From: Alistipes sp. CAG:831
GTDB lineage: Bacteria > Bacteroidota > Bacteroidia > Bacteroidales > UBA932
Assembly (NCBI GenBank): GCA_000432775.1
Contig: HF990401.1
Coordinates: 18,798-82,797, forward strand
Reading direction: 5' to 3'
DNA: 64,000 nucleotides
In this document: positions 33,815-43,500 of the stretch, one piece after another
Position numbering within the stretch: the stretch's first letter is position 1
How the letters are laid out: every line of letters starts with the position of its first letter
Program-made: the position numbers and the translations under genes
Notes under the pieces: model-generated
Seen by the model: only the letters and a program-made list of their open reading frames with translations
Told to the model about the DNA's origin: nothing
Databases searched by the model: none

Positions 33815-34323
33815 GACTGGTTCCGGGACTCCGACTGCTGACTGCGCTGGCATGTACTGCTGTCTCGGCCTGCTCCGCGGGCACGGGCTCTGAGACCGTG
33901 TTCCGGACACTGACGGAAGAGGACGGAAACAGAGCCTCCTTCGATATTGAGATGTCAGACTCCACCGGCAGCTATACCATGAGCCTCATCACCCGCATAC
34001 AGAAAGGCGGCGGCACTCCGGCCGTCCTGACAATGGATATCACCCTCGCTTCTCCCTCCGGAGCCTCCGGCACGGAAACAGTCACCTTTCCATCCGACTA
34101 CCGGGCAATCAGACAGTACACCAAGGAGCATCCGGAGGATGAGCGCATACGCCTGGCCGGCACGCCGGGGTACTACGACATAAGCTGGGCATACAGAGAC
34201 AGAATCATACCCCCGGAAACGGGTACGTGGCATATAGACATCTCCCTGCCGGACACTGCCGACGGAAAAGTGCTGGGACTGGGAATAACACTTGAACATC
34301 ATGGGAAAGGACAAAATACGTAA
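33811..34323 (+). CDS. Lipoprotein, probably GldH-like
   Basis: Protein of 170 residues with a lipoprotein signal (MRLVPGLRLLTALACTAVSA then Cys21). The mature part is beta-rich: RASFDIEMSDSTGSYTMSLI, the basic turn RIQKGG and a late GTWHIDISLPD. Position directly after a PSP1 gene, size and strand order fit gliding-motility lipoprotein GldH, which is conserved at this locus in many Bacteroidota and linked to T9SS/gliding. The sequence match is weak, so the name is tentative. Overlaps ricT by 4 bases and trmB by 23. Confidence 0.65.
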   Translation: MRLVPGLRLLTALACTAVSACSAGTGSETVFRTLTEEDGNRASFDIEMSDSTGSYTMSLITRIQKGGGTPAVLTMDITLASPSGASGTETVTFPSDYRAIRQYTKEHPEDERIRLAGTPGYYDISWAYRDRIIPPETGTWHIDISLPDTADGKVLGLGITLEHHGKGQNT

Positions 34324-34966
34324 ATTCAAGGAAAACGAGACATTCCGCTGCCTCATCCAGCCCCCTATGGACGAGGTGCTGCATAAGGACCATCCGCTGA
34401 AAGGGCACTGGAGCTCAGAGGTATTCGGCAATAACCGGCCGATAATCCTGGAACTGGGCTGCGGCAAGGGAGAGTACACCATCGCCCTTGCGGAGCGTTT
34501 CCCGGAAAACAACTACATCGGAGTGGACATCAAGGGCGCCCGTCTCTGGAAAGGGGCGAAATACGCCACCGAGCACGCTCTGCCCAACGTGGCCTTCCTG
34601 CGCACACGCATAGATTTCATCGACTCCCTCTTCGGTCCTGACGAGGTGTCGGAGATATGGCTGACCTTCTCCGACCCCCAGCCCAAGAAGCCCAACAAGC
34701 GGCTCTCCAGCCCCATCTTCCTGGAGCGTTACTCGCATTTTCTGAAGAAGGACGGCATCATGCACCTGAAGACCGACAGCCAGCTCCTGCACGAGTCCAC
34801 CCTGGAGGTCATCCGCGAGGGCGGCCACACCCTGCTGGAAGCCGACAACGACATCTACGGCTCCGGTCTCGCAGAGAGGGAACCGCTGCTGTCCATCAAG
34901 ACCTTCTACGAGTCGATGTTCCTCGCCGAAGGCAAGCCGATCACATACGTCAGATGGAAATTATAG
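34301..34966 (+). CDS. trmB: tRNA (guanine-N7-)-methyltransferase
   Basis: SAM-dependent methyltransferase of 221 residues making m7G46 in tRNA. Start at ATG 34301 (MGKDKIRKFKENETF); an in-frame TTG at 34292 is unlikely. SAM motif ELGCGKGEYT, then IGVDIKGARLWKGAK, and the TrmB signature SDPQPKKPNKR followed by RLSSPIF and LKTDSQLLHE. It overlaps the lipoprotein gene's 3' end by 23 bases and ends the ricT unit. Confidence 0.92.
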   Translation: MGKDKIRKFKENETFRCLIQPPMDEVLHKDHPLKGHWSSEVFGNNRPIILELGCGKGEYTIALAERFPENNYIGVDIKGARLWKGAKYATEHALPNVAFLRTRIDFIDSLFGPDEVSEIWLTFSDPQPKKPNKRLSSPIFLERYSHFLKKDGIMHLKTDSQLLHESTLEVIREGGHTLLEADNDIYGSGLAEREPLLSIKTFYESMFLAEGKPITYVRWKL

Positions 34967-34983
34967 ACCTTTCGCACTTTCAC

Positions 34984-35159
34984 TCAACGAATTTACCTCG
35001 TGGTGCGCTTTGATTTTTAATCATCTGATAATCAATCGCATGAAAATTGTGTTGCACATTTGCCCCTTTCACAAACGTGGCAAATGTGCACTTTGATTTA
35101 TAAGGTATTGATTTACAGAGTTGATTTTTCAGCAGCGCACCCCGAAGTAAATTCGTTGA
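34984..35159. repeat. Bow-tie inverted-repeat element, copy 2
   Basis: Terminal inverted repeats of 25 bases (34984-35008 and 35135-35159, 23 of 25 paired) and a perfect central hairpin TGCACATTTGCC (35053-35064) / GGCAAATGTGCA (35079-35090). Compared with copy 1 at 30382, two terminal pairs change together (T-A to C-G and A-T to G-C), so pairing is kept while sequence drifts. It starts 17 bases after the trmB stop. Confidence 0.8.
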
Positions 35160-35269
35160 CCCGCAGTCTACACTGCTTCCCCACAAAAACGACAGCCTCA
35201 ACATTTCAGAATTCCCATCATCTACCCTTAATAGAATCGGTCAATTAGTGAATATTCAGATTATTTTTC

Positions 35270-35277
35270 TATTTTTG
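35270..35277 (+). promoter_or_regulatory. -7 element (TATTTTTG) for the lipoprotein at 35463
   Basis: Fits TAnnTTTG; no TTTG at the -33 position. The predicted leader is about 180 bases, unusually long for this window. Confidence 0.45.
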
Positions 35278-35462
35278 TAAAAATTAAACTAGACTGACAT
35301 ACTACATCAAATACACCGATAAACCATGCCACCGACGGCATAGGGTATGCCTGACAAGGATTGCCTCCACCTATGAGAATGCCTCCCACTTCTGCTTCTC
35401 CAAATCCTATTTTTTTATTTAAAAAATTTCCATATCATAACAAACATTAAATAAACACTGTC

Positions 35463-36248
35463 ATGAAACATATAAAAACACTGCTGATATGCATGAGCCT
35501 GCCGCTGCTGTGGCTTGTTTCCTGCGAGAAAAGTCCCGAAGTCGAGGGATGGACATCAATGTCAAAAAACTTTATCACGCAATACTATATGCCAGGCGAT
35601 GGCGATACCATAAAGATCATGCCCAGGCCCTCAGATTTAGATAACAAAGAAATTCCGGAAAATTCCTACGGCCTTGGTATCTTATGTCTGAATCCTATAG
35701 AGGGCGATAATCCAACTCTGATGGAAAGATACGCGGATACAGCATATTACAGTGGCATCCCGACGCCAAACAATAATGATGCCATAGGTAAAGTCATAGT
35801 AGATATAACCATCAAGGCTGTAGACAACTATAACGACAATTATCCCGCCGGTGCCTACCTGGACGATATCAGTTATATTACCTATGCATCATACTATCCT
35901 TTTATTCAAAATGGATATAATAAGGTTACAGACCACGACCCGGAATTATCAGGTACAACCTACGACGTACAATATGGATATACTCCATACAAAGAATGTA
36001 TTGTCGATATGGAGCCTATGATTCTCACAGCCCTGCTGGCGAACACGTATTTCCCCTTACCGAAAGACGAAGAGTCATCGCCGCGCAAATACGGAGTTGA
36101 AGCCTGGCTCGGGACAATAAGCATGTCTGAACCGCCCGAATCATCGGAAATGCCGGAAATAGAGGTAACTGTGACTTTTGACGACGGCACTGTATTCATC
36201 AGCAGATCCTCATATGAAGAGCCTTCCGAAGAACTGCCGAGAGGATAG
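35463..36248 (+). CDS. Lipoprotein of unknown function
   Basis: Protein of 261 residues with a lipoprotein signal (MKHIKTLLICMSLPLLWLVS then Cys21). The mature chain is rich in Tyr, Asp and Asn, and the C-terminal half has the beta pattern PEIEVTVTFDDGTVFISRSS. No family was recognised. The DNA is clearly more AT-rich than the surrounding genes. It stands alone between the second bow-tie element and a convergent operon. A recent arrival or fast-evolving surface lipoprotein is plausible. Confidence 0.7.
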   Translation: MKHIKTLLICMSLPLLWLVSCEKSPEVEGWTSMSKNFITQYYMPGDGDTIKIMPRPSDLDNKEIPENSYGLGILCLNPIEGDNPTLMERYADTAYYSGIPTPNNNDAIGKVIVDITIKAVDNYNDNYPAGAYLDDISYITYASYYPFIQNGYNKVTDHDPELSGTTYDVQYGYTPYKECIVDMEPMILTALLANTYFPLPKDEESSPRKYGVEAWLGTISMSEPPESSEMPEIEVTVTFDDGTVFISRSSYEEPSEELPRG

Positions 36249-36258
36249 GGCATTTATC

Positions 36259-37251
36259 TTACCTGCCGCACAGACTTGCGGCAATGGATGCGAGGCCGTC
36301 TCTGGAAAGGGACGGCTTCAATATTTCCAGGCAGCGCTGTGCCCGGAGGGAGTAGTCCCGGACTACTCCGGTGGCGGATTCTATGCCGCCGTGGGAGAGG
36401 ACGAAGGCCCTGATCTCTGAGGCCACCTCCCTGTCCTGCTCTTTCTTCGAAGGGTCGCAGGTGATGTCGCCCATCCGGCGGCGGATGTACTCCTCCTGGT
36501 CAGGAGCGTTGCGCATGGCGCAGAGGAGCGGCATGGTGATCTTGCGCTCCATGATGTCGCTGTCGCTGTCCTTGCCGGTCTCGGCGCTGGAATGATAGTC
36601 GAGGATGTCGTCCCGTATCTGGAAGCCGCAGCCCAGCCAGTAGGCATACTGTTCCATCGCTGCGACCACTTCCCCTGAGGCGCCGGCCACTATGGCAGGG
36701 CCCTTGACGGAGGCGATGAAGAGGGAGGCCGTCTTGCGCCTGATGACCTGGATGTAATCGTCCTCAGTGGCACGGAGGCTGTCGGCCAGTTCCATCTGGA
36801 TGATCTCGCCCTCGGCAAGTTCCTCGAGGGACTTGGAATAGATGCCAAGCACCTCCACGGGACAGCCGTAGGCGATGAGCAGGTGTATGGCCCGGGTCAG
36901 CCAGTAGTCCCCCATCAGCAGGGAGGCTCCGGGAGAAAACAGCTTGCGGACCGTCATGCGGCCGCGGCGCTGGTCGCTGTCGTCCACCACGTCGTCATGC
37001 AGAAGAGTGGCGGTGTGGATAAGTTCGGAGACAGCCGCGCAGGCTACAGCCTTCTGATTAATAGAACCGCTGCAGGCCTTCGCGGTTACGAGGGCCAGCA
37101 GCGGTCTTAGTTTCTTGCCCGAGGCATCGAGGAGATAGGCGTTGATTCTGTTGAGAAGGTCGCTGCGGGAAGCCAGGGCTTCGGTCAGAAGCCTCTCGAA
37201 GCCTTCCCACTCCGGGGCTATCGTCCGTCTGATGTCTTCGGTCAGTGTCAT
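36259..37251 (-). CDS. Polyprenyl diphosphate synthase
   Basis: Trans-prenyltransferase of 330 residues. The first aspartate-rich motif is DDVVD at 86-90 in LLHDDVVDDSDQRRG, and the second QIRDDILDY. GKKLRP near 45-50 binds the pyrophosphate. Members make the all-trans side chain of menaquinone, so an octaprenyl/solanesyl-type product is likely. Last gene of the sdaA-OMP-trxA-OMP unit, 9 bases after the outer membrane protein gene. Confidence 0.9.
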   Translation of the reverse strand: MTLTEDIRRTIAPEWEGFERLLTEALASRSDLLNRINAYLLDASGKKLRPLLALVTAKACSGSINQKAVACAAVSELIHTATLLHDDVVDDSDQRRGRMTVRKLFSPGASLLMGDYWLTRAIHLLIAYGCPVEVLGIYSKSLEELAEGEIIQMELADSLRATEDDYIQVIRRKTASLFIASVKGPAIVAGASGEVVAAMEQYAYWLGCGFQIRDDILDYHSSAETGKDSDSDIMERKITMPLLCAMRNAPDQEEYIRRRMGDITCDPSKKEQDREVASEIRAFVLSHGGIESATGVVRDYSLRAQRCLEILKPSLSRDGLASIAASLCGR

Positions 37252-37260
37252 TTCTGTCTA

Positions 37261-37935
37261 CTAGAAGAAAAATGCCAGGGAAAGCTCGCCTCCGCTGAAT
37301 TTGGAGTCTGAGTCAAAATCAACACGTGCTCCACGTATCTCGAACTCATCCTCGAAGACGGGATTGAGATCCCAGTTCCACTTGAAGGATACCTGGAAAC
37401 GCCATACGTAGATACCTGCACCCACGCCGATACCGTACTGGAAGCGATTCAGGAACTGGTTGACTGTCTCCTTGTCCAGATCTGCTCCGAGGATACTGCC
37501 GTTACCGAAGAGTACGGCGCCTACATAGGGAGAAACCACCACGTAGGGCTTAATTACGTTCAGGAAACGGAAGCCCCACTGGATATTGATAGGAACGCGG
37601 AGGGAGCCTGATGAGAACTTGGAGGCGGGGATTTCGTAACCTATTCCCAGAATTTCTCCGCTGTAACCGGGGGTAGTGATGCCAGACTGCACGTACTGCA
37701 GTTCGGGGTTGATCTCGAAGCCCAGGGGCAGGTTGAAATTGAAGACGAGACCGGCATTGAATCCTGTGTAGGTTTTCAGGAATCCGCTCTCAAAGGCGTC
37801 ATCCATGTCGGACATGTTGGAAAAGTTCAGTCCGGCCTTGACGCCAAGGTTGAAGAAGTCCTTGCCGGGCTGGGCGTTGGCCGGTACAGCAGCGATCAGG
37901 AGGGCAAGGGTAAGGATTGAGAAAATCTTTTTCAT
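37261..37935 (-). CDS. PorT-like outer membrane beta-barrel protein (copy 2)
   Basis: Protein of 224 residues. The start at 37935 gives a signal peptide (MKKIFSILTLALLIAAVPAN, cleaved near ANAQ). Amphipathic strands of an eight-stranded barrel follow (GLVFNFNLPLGFEINPELQY, IKPYVVVSPYVGAVLF), ending in the aromatic LAFFF expected of outer membrane proteins. Related to the product of 38286-38948. A longer frame reaching 38115 overlaps trxA and lacks a sensible start. It lies between trxA and the polyprenyl synthase gene. Confidence 0.85.
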   Translation of the reverse strand: MKKIFSILTLALLIAAVPANAQPGKDFFNLGVKAGLNFSNMSDMDDAFESGFLKTYTGFNAGLVFNFNLPLGFEINPELQYVQSGITTPGYSGEILGIGYEIPASKFSSGSLRVPINIQWGFRFLNVIKPYVVVSPYVGAVLFGNGSILGADLDKETVNQFLNRFQYGIGVGAGIYVWRFQVSFKWNWDLNPVFEDEFEIRGARVDFDSDSKFSGGELSLAFFF

Positions 37936-37946
37936 GGTAAACGTTT

Positions 37947-38261
37947 TTACTCGATTGAGTTCATCTTGGCGACGATGGCGGCCTTTGTGGTGGAGCCGAC
38001 CATCTTCTCTTTCATTACACCGCCCTTGAAGAACAGCAGAGTAGGGATGTTGCGGATGCCGAACTTCATGGGGATGTCTGTGGACTCGTCCACGTTGCAC
38101 TTCGCGATGAGCCATTTGCCCTCATACTCTTTGGACAGCTCCTCGACGATAGGAGAGATCATGCGGCAGGGGCCGCACCAGGGTGCCCAGAAATCCAGAA
38201 GCACGGGAATCTGGGAGTTGATTACCATTTCCTCGAAATTGGAATCATTGATTGCTAACAT
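37947..38261 (-). CDS. trxA: Thioredoxin
   Basis: Cytoplasmic thioredoxin of 104 residues. The active site WCGPC is at 28-32 within [12 protein letters not shown], and the cis-proline loop is [12 protein letters not shown]. It reduces disulphides via thioredoxin reductase. Unusually, it is sandwiched (gaps 24 and 11 bases) between two related outer membrane protein genes, with no signal peptide of its own. Confidence 0.95.
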   Translation of the reverse strand: MLAINDSNFEEMVINSQIPVLLDFWAPWCGPCRMISPIVEELSKEYEGKWLIAKCNVDESTDIPMKFGIRNIPTLLFFKGGVMKEKMVGSTTKAAIVAKMNSIE

Positions 38262-38285
38262 AACTTTTTACCTTTTTATAAATTA

Positions 38286-38948
38286 TTAAAAGAAAAATAC
38301 CAGATTGACTTCCAGGCCGCGGTAGTTGCCCATACGGACCGGGCCCTCGGGTTCCACCTCTATGTTGCCGGAACCGGTATGAATGGTGTCGTCCGACAGA
38401 CCGCGGGTCAGCTGACCGATATTCCAGTTGTACTTGACCTGCAGCTGGAATCTCCAGAAATCCACGCCGCCGCCGATGCCGATACCGTACTGGAAACGGT
38501 TGATTCCGGACCAGGGCATCCCCTCCGGACGCTTCAGGACGGCATAACCTATATAGGGAGATACCATCAGGTAGGGGCGCAGGAGGATAAGGTCGAGGCC
38601 CACCTGAAGATTGACGGGCAGCTCGATGAAATCGGTACGGAAACGGAAATTCTCCGGACCGCGGTACATCGCACCCTTGGAGATATAGTTGAGCTCGGGC
38701 TGAATGGTCATGCCCTGCACAGGAAGGTCGAAACTGAAGGCCACTCCGGCATTGAAACCGGTGTAGTTGCGCACCGACTCGGAGATGTAGCCGAGTTCGA
38801 AACGGCTCATTGACGAGAAGTTGATGCCGCCCTTGACACCTACCTTGAAGAATGAGGAGGAATAATCCTGGGCACCGGTCCTCAGAGGGAGGACCAGAAG
38901 GACTGCCGCGAGTCCCAGGACTGCTGTTATCTTTCCGAAATACTTCAT
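38286..38948 (-). CDS. PorT-like outer membrane beta-barrel protein (copy 1)
   Basis: Protein of 220 residues with a signal peptide (to about RTGAQ). Barrel strands match the paralogue at 37261 (VRNYTGFNAGVAFSFDLPV, ILLRPYLMVSPYIGYAVL, GINRFQYGIGIGGGVDFWRF) and it ends LVFFF. Function unknown; family outer-membrane beta-barrel type 2. It starts 19 bases after the sdaA stop. Confidence 0.85.
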   Translation of the reverse strand: MKYFGKITAVLGLAAVLLVLPLRTGAQDYSSSFFKVGVKGGINFSSMSRFELGYISESVRNYTGFNAGVAFSFDLPVQGMTIQPELNYISKGAMYRGPENFRFRTDFIELPVNLQVGLDLILLRPYLMVSPYIGYAVLKRPEGMPWSGINRFQYGIGIGGGVDFWRFQLQVKYNWNIGQLTRGLSDDTIHTGSGNIEVEPEGPVRMGNYRGLEVNLVFFF

Positions 38949-38967
38949 CCCGCGAATATAGTAAATT

Positions 38968-40179
38968 TTATTCCTTCTTCTTTACCAGATATGCCAATCC
39001 GCCCTCCGAAGTTTCCTTATACAGATTGGGAAGATCGTGTCCGGTGCGCTTCATGGCCTCGATAACTGTATCGAAGGGCACAATGTGACTGCCGTCCGAC
39101 ATCAGGGAGTACTGGGTGCAGTCCATCACCCTGGCAGCAGCAAAGGCGTTGCGCTCGATGCAGGGTATCTGGACCAGGCCGCATACGGGGTCGCAGGTCA
39201 GGCCGAGAAAATGCTCCATGCCCATGGCGGCGGCACACTCTATCTGGGGAGGGGTACCGCCGAAAAGACGGGTGGCGGCGGCGCAGGTCATGGCGCAGGC
39301 GCTCCCGACCTCTCCCTGGCAGCCTACCTCAGCCCCGGAGATGGAGGCATTGGCCTTGATGACAGAGCCGAAGAGACCGGCGGTGGCCATGGCATTGATA
39401 ATCTTCTTCTCCGTCACTCCATACTGGGTATGGATCAGATAGAGGACGGCGGGCAGCACTCCGCAGGAACCGCAGGTGGGAGCCGTGACGATAGTGCCTC
39501 CGGCCGCATTCTCCTCGGAGACGGCCAGGGCGTATGCGAAGAGCAGGCCCCGGCGCTGCATGGTGTTCTGGTAGCTCATGGCGTGCTGGTAGTAGGAATA
39601 GGCCTTGCGGCGCACGTTCAGGCCTCCGGGCAGGACGCCCTCGTGGTCCAGGCCGTCCTCGATGGCCTTCTTCATGACCACCCAGCGGTCGTAAAGGTAA
39701 TCCCAGATATCGGGGTCCTCGTGCTGGGCCACGTACTCCCAGAAGTAGGAGTTGTACTTGTTGCACCACCCCAGGATGTCCTTCATCTTGCTGTAAGGGT
39801 AGATGCTCTTCTCGGGCTGGCGGCGTCCGTCCTCACTGATGTCGCCCCCGCCTATGCTGAACAGTGTCTTCTCGCCCATCTTGTGTCCCTCGGAGTCGAA
39901 GGCCTGGAAATTCATGCCGTTGGGATGCTGGGGCAGGAAGACGTCCGGCTTCCAGATGATGTCCACCCGGGGGCTCCGCTCGTCCTTGAGGGCCTCGATG
40001 AGGGCCACGTCGGTCATGTGCCCCTTGCCTGTCGCGGCCAGGCTGCCGTACAGGGTAACAGTAAACGAAGATGCCCCGGGATACATTCCCTTGAACATCT
40101 CCGCCGCTTTTTTGGGGCCCATCGTATGACTGCTCGACGGGCCCTTACCTATCTTGTAGATTTCCTTTATGCTCTCCAT
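38968..40179 (-). CDS. sdaA: L-serine ammonia-lyase, single-chain iron-sulphur type
   Basis: Enzyme of 403 residues converting L-serine to pyruvate and ammonia. The beta domain starts GKGPSSSHTMGPKKAAEMF; the alpha part carries APTCGSCGVLPAV and GAEVGCQGEVGSACAMTCAA. The C-terminal cysteines in LTCDPVCGLVQIPCIERN complete the 4Fe-4S ligands. First gene of the operon, with a -7 box at 40211-40218. A long opposite-strand frame (39037-40458) is a codon-bias shadow. Confidence 0.93.
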   Translation of the reverse strand: MESIKEIYKIGKGPSSSHTMGPKKAAEMFKGMYPGASSFTVTLYGSLAATGKGHMTDVALIEALKDERSPRVDIIWKPDVFLPQHPNGMNFQAFDSEGHKMGEKTLFSIGGGDISEDGRRQPEKSIYPYSKMKDILGWCNKYNSYFWEYVAQHEDPDIWDYLYDRWVVMKKAIEDGLDHEGVLPGGLNVRRKAYSYYQHAMSYQNTMQRRGLLFAYALAVSEENAAGGTIVTAPTCGSCGVLPAVLYLIHTQYGVTEKKIINAMATAGLFGSVIKANASISGAEVGCQGEVGSACAMTCAAATRLFGGTPPQIECAAAMGMEHFLGLTCDPVCGLVQIPCIERNAFAAARVMDCTQYSLMSDGSHIVPFDTVIEAMKRTGHDLPNLYKETSEGGLAYLVKKKE

Positions 40180-40210
40180 TGCAGAATATATGGTAACTCA
40201 AATGAAGGCG

Positions 40211-40218
40211 CAAAGATA
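40211..40218 (-). promoter_or_regulatory. -7 element (TATCTTTG) for the sdaA operon
   Basis: Minus-strand TATCTTTG, 32 bases before the sdaA ATG at 40179. No TTTG at the usual -33 spacing. Confidence 0.55.
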
Positions 40219-40246
40219 ACCAAAATCAAAAATTGTATTCAAAAAA

Positions 40247-40540
40247 TCACACCGTCTGCTCTATATTCCAGACGAAAGCCCGCACGCCTACCTCGCGGTT
40301 GCGGTTGTCCAGTTTGCGGACGGTCTGGAGCAGCTCCTCGACGCGGTCGTCCTCGACGACCGTCATCATGGCGGAGTTCATCTCCGGCCAGGTGTGGGTG
40401 CCGCGGCGGGGCTCTCCGTCCCGGCTGCCGCGGCCCTGGACCTGCTCGAAGAAGGTGAAGCCCCGGATGCCCAGCTCGTCGAGCATGTACTCCACCCTCT
40501 CGGTATTGGCCTGATTATACACTATAAAGACACATTTCAT
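40247..40540 (-). CDS. PG0541-type, PII-like transporter-associated protein
   Basis: Small protein of 97 residues (MKCVFIVYNQANTERVEYML ... GVRAFVWNIEQTV). The ferredoxin-like strand-helix pattern recalls PII-like proteins, and its place immediately after an RND pump gene fits the PG0541 family found beside such pumps in Porphyromonas and other Bacteroidota. The loop GRGSRDGEPRRGTHTWPEMN might bind a ligand. Probably senses or modulates the pump; untested. Starts 21 bases after the RND stop. Confidence 0.7.
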   Translation of the reverse strand: MKCVFIVYNQANTERVEYMLDELGIRGFTFFEQVQGRGSRDGEPRRGTHTWPEMNSAMMTVVEDDRVEELLQTVRKLDNRNREVGVRAFVWNIEQTV

Positions 40541-40561
40541 AATAGGTATCCTCCATTTACT

Positions 40562-43500
40562 TTACTGGTTGAGTTCCTGACTCCTGCGCACCTCGGGGTC
40601 ATCGCCCTCGGGATTGGGAGACAGCTGCATGAATATGAACTGGGCGCGGTTCTTCTTCTCCTTGTCCCTCTCGCCGTGACGGGAGAGCAGGGCGTAGAAG
40701 ACGGGCACCACTACGAGGGTCACCACAGTGGCTACCAGAAGTCCGCCGATGACGACGATACCCATGGGCTTCCACATCTCGGCTCCCTCACCCTGGCTCA
40801 GAGCCATAGGCAGCATACCGAGGAAGGTGGTGATGGCGGTCATGAGCACGGGACGCAGACGGGAGGCACCGGAAAGGGCGATGGCCTCGTTGAGCTCGTA
40901 GCCGCGGTCGCGCATCAGGTTGGTGTAGTCCACCAGCACGATGGCGTTCTTGGTCGCGATACCCACCAGCATGATGAATCCGAGGGAGCCGATCATATCG
41001 AGGGTAGTGCCTGTGATCCAGAGGGCGAGCACCACTCCGGAAAGGGCGAACGGCACTGCCGTCATGATCATCACGGGCTTGACGAAGGACTCGAACTGGG
41101 AGGCAAGCACGATGTATATCAGCAGCACGATCAGGGCCAGAAGAAGGAGCAGATCCTGGAAAGTATCCTGCTGGTCCTCATAGTTACCGGCCAGTCTGAC
41201 GGTGATGCCGCTCGGCACTCCCATCCGGTCGATGGTCTGCTGGATACCCGCAGCCAGCTCGCCCATCGAAGTCTCGTAAGGAGTAACGGAGATAGTCACT
41301 ATCCTCTGACGGCTCTTGCGCTCGATGGTAGGCGGGGCGAAGTACTCCTCTATCTTGCCGAGTTCCTTGATCTTGATCATCGCACCGGTGGCGGTGGGAA
41401 TGGTCATATCCTCGATATCGGTGATGGAGTTGCGGTCCTCCTCCTGCAGACGCACCACTATGTCGTACTCGTCGCCGTCCTCCTTGAGGAATCCGGAGGC
41501 CATGCCGTTGACACGGTTGCGGACATAGGTGGAGACTGTGGAGGAATTGAGCCCGTGGTAGGCCAGTTTCTCCTTGTCGAGGTTGATCTTGATCTCGGGA
41601 CGGTCCTTCTCGCGGCTGATGTCGATGTCGCGGGCCCCCGGCACATTGTCGCGGATGGCGTTGCGGACCTCCTGGGCGAAGGCGTTCGTCTCATCGAAAC
41701 TGTAACCGTATATCTCTACATCCACGGTCGAGGATGCTCCTCCCATGAAACTGGAGACATCACACTGGTAGTCGATAATCTCCGGATAGGAGGCCAGTTC
41801 CTGACGCAGCACCTCGGCTATCTCGAAGATGGAACGCTCGCGCTCGTTCTTCTTGTTGCAGACCACGGTCATGGACATGGTGTTGTTCATGGTGGTGGAG
41901 AACATCGCCGAGACACCGTCGTCGTCGGTGGTTCCGGCCGAGGTGGAGATGAGCTTTATCTCCGGCACCAGCTCGTAGAAACGGCTCTCGATATAGCGGG
42001 CCATCTTCGCTGTCTCCTCAATACGGTAGCCGGTGGCCAGTTCGATGGACACGGAAAGACGGCCGTTGTCGGTCTCCTGGATGAAGTCAGTTCCTATCTT
42101 GCCCATCAGGAAAGGAGTGATGGAAGCGAAGAAGAAGAGCACGATGGCTCCAAGAGTGATGGCCTTATGGCGCAGGCACCAGCGCAGCAGCCTGGCGTAT
42201 GCCCGGTCTATGGCATCGAGTACCGGAATCACGAATCTCTGGTAGAAGTTGCGCTTGGGCGGAATGTTCTCGATGACTCCCCTCTCGTTGATACGCACGG
42301 GACGGGCCTTCAGCAGCTTGGAACAGAGCATGGGAGTAAGGGTGATGGCCACTACTGTGGAAGTACATACCATGATGGTCACCAGCCAGCCGAGTTCCTT
42401 GAACATGATGCCTGCCATGCCTGTAAGCATCGTCAGAGGCACGAACACCACCACTATCACGAGGGTAGTGGCGATGACGGACACCCACACCTCGTTGGTC
42501 GCATAGATGGACGCCTCTCTCGGCGACGAGCCTCTCTCAATATGCTTGGTGATGTTCTCGAGCACCACGATGGCATCGTCCACCACCATACCGATGGCCA
42601 CGGTCAGGGAGCTGAGCGATATGATGTTCAGCGAGCTGTCCGCCAGCATCAGGTAGATGAAGGCCACAATCAGGGATATAGGAATCGTCAGGGAAATAAT
42701 CAGGGTCGAACGCCACTCCCCGAGGAAGAAGAGCACCACGAGCACCACGAAGAGCAGGGCGTAGAGAATCGACTCCTCCAGAGAACTGATGGAGTTCTGG
42801 ATATCCTCCGATGAGTCATAGATGGTCTCTATCCTGATGTCCCGCGGCAGGGTCCTCTTTATCTTGGCCAGTTCCTTCTCGAGATCCTGGCAGATCTGTA
42901 CGGTGTTGGCGCCGGTCTGCTTGGTCACCATGAGGCGGACGCTCTCGCGGCCGTTGGTCTTCTCATCGAGGCTCAGGTCCTTGATCGTGTCGCGCACCGT
43001 GGCCAGGTCCCGCACGAAGACCTGCCGGCCCTCGGGAGTGACTGTAACCACGATGTCGTTGATCTCGGAGCTCTCGACGTACTCGCTGCGCACCTCGAGC
43101 TGGTACTGCTCCTTGTTCATCTTGACGGTACCGGAGGAAAGGTTGAGGTTGTTGGCGGCTATCGCACTGCCGACGGTTTCCAGGGGAAGGCCGTAGGCAT
43201 CCAGCTTCTGCTGGTCGATATCCACGTACACATAGCGCTCCGGAGAGCCGGAAAGGGTAAGGTTTCCGATACCGTTGACCATGCTCAGCTGCGGGATGAT
43301 CTCATCGTTGAGCAGCTTGTCCAGTCCGGGATAGCTCTCATCGGCCGTAATCGAGTACTGGAGGATAGGCATGGAACTTGTGCTGAACTTGAAGATGAAC
43401 GGGTTGGTACAGCCGTCGGGCAGCTCGTCCGTCACCATGTCGATATAGGACCGGACATCGTTGATAATCTCGTCCAGGTCCGTTCCCCACTCCAGCTCGA

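Larger units (their letters stand above)
34967..35462. other. 496-base intergenic region with repeat element and long leader
   Basis: It holds bow-tie element copy 2 (34984-35159). AT-rich DNA follows, with a TATTTTTG box at 35270 and a leader of about 180 bases before the lipoprotein at 35463. No gene was found. Confidence 0.65.

Noticed and set aside
39037..40458. 473-codon frame opposite sdaA
   Set aside because: Antisense to a clear serine dehydratase and running past its promoter; no family features.
40394..42814. 806-codon open frame opposite the RND pump gene
   Set aside because: Rich in His, Gly and Val with no domain; it is the codon-bias mirror of the pump gene, whose motifs are unmistakable.
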